64,000 nt of DNA from Cryptomeria japonica (lineage: Eukaryota > Streptophyta > Pinopsida > Cupressales > Cupressaceae). A program made the position numbers and the translations under genes. This document shows, piece after piece, positions 59,854 to 64,000 of the stretch (positions are counted from its first letter, which is position 1; the number at the start of each line of letters is the position of its first letter). Below the pieces are notes generated by a model. That model was not told the origin of the DNA. It did no database searches and was given only the letters and a program-made list of their open reading frames with translations. Location: assembly GCF_030272615.1 (NCBI RefSeq), contig NC_081415.1:512581034-512645033 (forward strand), given 5' to 3'.

Positions 59854-60207
59854 TTAACCTTTATTATCAAAGATTTTGCACATACCATTTCTAAACTCCA
59901 GTGGGTATCCTTTGTCATTAAGTTGTACCAAACTCAGAAGATTGTGCTTTAGACCTTCAACCCAATAGACATCGTCAACAATGCACTTCCCATTAAGAGA
60001 AATAACTCCCTTACCTTTAACCATATAGGGTGAGTCATTACCAAATCTGACAACACCGCCATCAAATTCCTTCAAGGAAATAAATTTGCTCTGATCATCA
60101 ATCATATGATGTGAACAACCACTATTAATGATCCAATCATCAGAGTTATCCATCTTGGACACTAGTGCCTTCTGATCTGATATCTCTTCCTTAATAGCTA
60201 CAAACAC
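59854..60207 (-). pseudogene. Copia protease and GAG-pre-integrase
   Basis: DDWIINSGCSHHM (near 60138-60100) is the copia protease site, normally W-I/L-I/L-D-S-G-C. The Asp is Asn (codon AAT at 60126-60124), a one-base G-to-A change that should abolish activity. YWVEGLKHNLLSLVQLNDKGY marks the pre-integrase region. Confidence 0.88.
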
Positions 60208-60289
60208 AATATCTTCACTAGCATCATCATCACATTATTCATCTAAGATACCACTATCAACAACTATAAGACAATCTCTTTTGCCTTTA

Positions 60290-61160
60290 CCCTTATACTT
60301 CTTGAATTTATCCCTCTTGTGTTTATTTTTTCTGTTAGGACAATTAGCTGCTATATGACCAAACTTGTTGCATGCAAAACATTTTAAAGGTAGTTTACCT
60401 CTATATTTCCCAATGCCTCTTGGCAGTCATTTTGCCAACAATACTTCAAGCTCCACTAAGTTGTCCTCATCATCAGCATCTCTATTGGATCTAGATTCAT
60501 AACCATGACTAGTATCTCTACTTTTTCTCACAGATGGGTTAGAGACAAAAGCTCTGAATACAGAGTCTAATTTCTGTACACTACCATCATAGCCGTTTAA
60601 TTCAAAAGAAGTAAGTTTCCCAATGGTAGAGTCAATAGTTGCCTTAGTTTTGTCAATGGACTTCAGCTCCTGAATAGCTGCAACTCTGATAGCATACACC
60701 GGTAGCAGGGTTCTCAGGACCTTACTGATTACTGTGGCATCTTCCACTTTCACCAACTATCTCTTTTATCCTTTGACCATACTATTGGATATTCTCACCT
60801 TCAGACATTCTCATGTCATCAAACTCTCCTCTTAGGCTCTCCTCTTTATAAATCTTAACATGTTCATAACCGCTATAAATCTTTTCAAGTTTTTTCCATA
60901 CTTCATATGCAATTTCAAGACCATGAACATATACATATTCAACATCAGACAGGGAACTGATAATAGCCTCCAATGCTTGATGATTTTCTTGTTGTTCTTT
61001 CTTCTGATCATCAGTTAGAGTCCCAGTAGGTACAATATACTTAGTTTCTACATGATCCTAATATTGACTTACTAGACTCTTGATGTAAATCTTCATTTTG
61101 TCACTCCATATCCTATAGTTTTCTCTGTTGAACTTTGGACCTTCCTTCTTCATCATGATC
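60290..61160 (-). pseudogene. Copia gag with zinc knuckle
   Basis: Starts near 61160 with KKEGPKFNRENYRIWSDKMKIYIKS, the UBN2/gag opening of copia elements. ALEAIISSLSDVEYVYVHGLEIAYEVWKKLEKIYSG (60979-60870), a stop, then VLRTLLPVYAIRVAAIQELKSID (60720-60650) follow. The knuckle CFACNKFGHIAANC sits near 60390-60345. Frames change between these pieces. Confidence 0.85.
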
Positions 61161-61213
61161 TACAAGATCTTTTCCTCAAGCTGTTAGGATTTAGATCTTA
61201 GAGGACCTGAGGA

Positions 61214-61225
61214 GCTTTGATACCA
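61214..61225 (-). other. Primer-binding site of the copia element
   Basis: On the minus strand TGGTATCAAAGC, one base off the TGGTATCAGAGC site (initiator Met tRNA) common in plant copia elements. It lies two bases after the LTR end CCATCA. Confidence 0.8.
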
Positions 61226-61227
61226 AT

Positions 61228-61582
61228 TGATGGTATGAAGAAAGAATAAGTATCTGGTAGATTATAGAGAGGGAGCAATGAATCAGTAAACTGAAAAACA
61301 GATACAAAATTCCCAAACTCAATCTCAATCACACAAAGTAAACTTATCAATAAAATATCACTGTCAAGATCAATACTCATAAGAATACTGGTTGACTATT
61401 ATAGCAACTTAATAGTAAATAACTTTAATCTTGTAAACATCCAAATGCTTAATCATATGTTGTCATACTCCATCTCTCAATGCTTCCAGTTATCATGCCT
61501 TATCAGAATAGTTAAGTAGTTAATCAGATCAACAAATAAGATCACAACCACAAATACATTCACCACATGACACAAATGGTTA
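61228..61582 (-). repeat. 5' LTR remnant of the copia element
   Basis: The LTR end CCATCA (plus view TGATGG at 61228) is next to the primer site. The LTR is cut at 61582, where another LTR begins, so only its 3' part is seen. Confidence 0.5.
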
Positions 61583-62150
61583 TGTTAGGTCCTAGAGACA
61601 ACTGAGAGAGGGGGGGTGAATCATTTGTCTAATAAATTCAAACCAAAACAACTTAACCAACTTATATGCTTAATACCAGTAAACCAGTTTCTTATGTTGG
61701 TAGACAGTTTTATCAGTTAATTGCAATACCGGTAAAGATTAATGCATGAAACAGAAAGACAATAACATCCACAACACATAACACCAATATTTGTACGTGG
61801 AAACACTATAAGGGGAAAAACCAAGGTGGGAAACCTTACCCACAATCAGATGATACTACTACAGATAGTATGTGTATACAAATGGGGTCTGCACATGCAG
61901 AAAGGCCAAGCGCCTAGAGCTCACTGCTCAAACACAAATGGGAGTCACACTGACTACAATTGGATGGTTAAATCCAATAAGAATGTATTGCTCAAATTAG
62001 CATCTTTCTATGCTAGATTCAGTACTTGTGTAGTTTTGATTGTCTTCACAAAAACCCTCCTTTAATCTTCAAATGATGTTTGTGTGTATAGCTCTGCATA
62101 TTCCTGCATATACCTTCTCACAATTCCTTCTTTGCATTCCACATTCAATC
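61583..62150 (-). repeat. Truncated copia LTR of the CTAACA family
   Basis: Closely related to 50957-51540 of the solo LTR over about 550 bp (TGTTAGGTCC start in plus view, AACTGAGAG then a G run, CCACAATCAGATGATACTAC). The match stops at 62150, where a different LTR starts. It appears to be inserted in the copia 5' LTR remnant. Confidence 0.8.
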
Positions 62151-64000
62151 TGTAGTACCCCTACCTTAATCGATCTCTAACCTTGGTTTAATCTTGATTA
62201 GTTTATCGTAATATGATGTTATAGTCAGATGTTTGAATTAACGCATAGCTATTGATGTGGTTTCTCACTAGTTGTATGCAAGTTGTTAGTGTACCTATTT
62301 CGTGGTATTAACATCAAGCTAACGCTTTCAGTAAATTTTATATATGTATGCATGTATGACTCTTGGTTGCAGGATTTTTCAGGTATAATGCCGCATGAGT
62401 GCGAGTTTCGTCTTCACCTGGATGTGTAGGTTTGAGTGTACCCTTTTTAATCCTTAGAGTTGGATTAGGTGGTCGTAAGACCCTAGTTGACCTTCGTCGT
62501 GCTCAAGTGAGCATCGCCAGTCGTCGTCGGTAATCCCTTCTTGCTTGGGTTTGCGAGTCGTCTGTTTGGTTGACCTTCTCGGTTTGCATGCCTTGTGTGT
62601 TTGGTTAATTGATTATTTAGTCCTTAGTAATTGTCTTGATTAAATATGCATTTGTGCATTGATGATTAAAGGATTAGATTAATCTGGTTTCCGTTATGTG
62701 ATTTTCGTTGATTTTGGGTTGCTCGTTTTAAATTGGGAGTGAATTCGATTAAATGACTATTTTCGAATATTTAATGCATTTTATATATGCTGTTGAAAAG
62801 AAAGTTTTAGATTTTATCGCCATAGAGTTAATGGTATTTCGTTGGATTATTAATTAGAAAGGTTAAATTTGTTTATATAAGAAATCGATTTTTGGTTTGG
62901 AAAACAAGTTATATTGTTGATATTGTTGAAAAGAATTAATTTTTGAAGAGTTATTTTGTAAATAAGAGTTTTTATTCCAAAAATAAAAATTTTGGGTCAA
63001 CTCTTCCATATAACCCAAATTTGGGGAAATTTGGGGGGAATGGACATTTTTGGAGGAGATTTTGGTTGGAAAGATTTTTGGGGGGGTTTTGGAGAAGAGG
63101 CAGTTTGCTGGACCTGGCAGGATTGGGGATCTCCTTCAGCTACTCCAGGATTGCGAGTTAAGGTAGGATCCAACTCTCAATTGTAGTTTTTGTTTGAATT
63201 GGAAAATGGCTATTCTTGATGAATTTGTTTGGTGAAAATCTCCCTTGGGTGCTGTCAATTTGAAACCCTTGTTATTGGGAAGGATGTTTAATATTATTCC
63301 AGAACATAGCCCCTTTTTAATCTGAAGTTTTCGATTTGAAACTCTTTTGGGCGTTTTTGCTTTGGCAGTTCGAACTGTGTTTCCAAAGGAAAAAGAAATT
63401 TATACGTTTTTTTTTTTTAATGAACTGTGCATCCATTCTAGTTCGGACTGTGTTTTTATGGAAAGTGAAAACATTTATTTTCTTTTTATATTATTTCGAA
63501 CTGTATGTTCGAAGAGGGTTTTTATGCCTTGTTATCGAGCTGGGCGTGTGAGTGTATGTTTCACTGTGGGTCGGGGTTTGGGAGAGCGGGGAGCGGAGCT
63601 CCACCCGCTCCCCTCCCCCTCCCCCGCGCGTCCCCCGCTCGCCCCTTCTCCTCCACCCATTTCCGTTGTTTTTACCCCCGCCTTCCGTTGGTGTTAGGGC
63701 CTCCGGCCGCGGCTCATTGCGGTGGCCGCAGGGCGCCGCGGGCCTGCGGGCACCGCAGCGGTGCCGCCGCCGGGGCAATGCCCTGTGGCTAGGGTTAGGG
63801 CATAGCCCGCCCTCGCCGCTAAGGGTTAAAATGCATTTTTCATTTTAAACGTAGTTTAAAAAAAAAAAACGTAGTTGTTTTAAACGTTATTTTAAATGTG
63901 TTTTTTTGATGTTTTAAATTAGTTTATAAAATGATTTTTTTTTAAATGTATTTTCTTTTATCATTCAAAAAGAAAACATATGATATTTTATATCATTTTA
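62151..64000 (+). repeat. Start of another LTR (gypsy-like), running off the window
   Basis: TGTAGTACCCCTACC at 62151 looks like a Del/Tekay-type LTR start, preceded by a candidate duplication CAATC. No coding content is recognised. A GC-rich block lies at 63540-63830. The other end is outside the window. Confidence 0.45.
63540..63830. repeat. GC-rich, CpG-dense block in the LTR
   Basis: About 290 bp very rich in G and C, with a CCCTCCCCCTCCCCCGCG run and several GCGG/CCGC hairpin-forming stretches (for example CACCGCAGCGGTG). It sits between AT-rich flanks. ORFs on both strands here are compositional artefacts. Confidence 0.75.

Larger units (their letters stand above)
55890..61582 (-). mobile_element. 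Ty1/copia retrotransposon, minus strand, inactive
   Basis: Order in element sense: partial 5' LTR (61582-61228), primer site (61225-61214), gag, zinc knuckle, protease, integrase, RT, RNase H, two purine tracts (near 57066 and 56908), 3' LTR. The order PR-IN-RT-RH is diagnostic for Ty1/copia. It is disabled by stops, a changed protease Asp and an RT deletion. Confidence 0.85.

Noticed and set aside
63788-63806. TAGGGTTAGGG, telomere-like motif
   Set aside because: Less than two repeat units, inside an LTR; not a telomeric array.
63347-63848. Overlapping Pro/Arg/Ala ORFs on both strands
   Set aside because: Compositional ORFs of the GC-rich block, with no domain or start context, inside a probable LTR.
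1-64000. CRISPR arrays, operons, riboswitches or bacterial-type systems
   Set aside because: No direct-repeat and spacer arrays or operon-like gene runs; the content is plant retrotransposons.

Overview
The window reads as heterochromatin-like plant nuclear DNA, most likely from a large gymnosperm (conifer-type) genome. It is AT-rich and consists almost entirely of old transposable elements nested in one another. The elements are Ty1/copia, Ty3/gypsy of the Tat lineage and plant L1-type LINEs, with microsatellites between them. The species is an inference; nothing here identifies it. I saw no rRNA or CRISPR and recognised no tRNA.

Layout. 1-10556: a plus-strand copia-type element that has a gag (coiled coil, then zinc knuckles) and a large accessory ORF but no visible pol; it ends in an LTR at 9816-10556. 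Its gag is split by an LTR-like insertion at about 772-5403. 10679-18329: a complete minus-strand LINE with a perfect 17-bp target duplication. 18999-35816: a complete Tat-type gypsy element on the minus strand, with two 1.5-kb LTRs, one continuous gag-pol frame and an antisense plant mobile domain (PMD) gene. The pieces between these elements (10557-10661, 18347-18998, 35817-37214) look like one older gypsy LTR that they split.

37215-45843 is the gene-bearing part. It holds one intact host-type gene, a DUF247 protein at 38505-40133, preceded by a nested tandem duplication. Degraded gypsy-integrase and LINE-ORF1 fragments follow. 46005-53050 holds two 5'-truncated LINEs in tail-to-tail orientation. 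Both carry a third ORF after RNase H, and one is split by a solo copia LTR (50957-52015). 53051-55890 is AT-rich and unrecognised. 55890-61582 is a minus-strand copia element with gag, protease, integrase, a deleted RT and RNase H. 61583-64000 is a truncated copia LTR followed by the start of another LTR that contains a very GC-rich block.

How it fits together. No host pathway is encoded; the only plausible functional gene is the DUF247 gene. The most interesting points concern transposon biology. In the Tat element, gag-pol and the antisense PMD gene keep their reading frames over thousands of bases, broken almost only by TAG and TGA stops, as expected from deamination of methylated cytosines at CAG and CGA. 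A LINE group carries an extra downstream ORF. Three unrelated element classes each carry an accessory ORF that may share a plant-transposon-protein type of domain.
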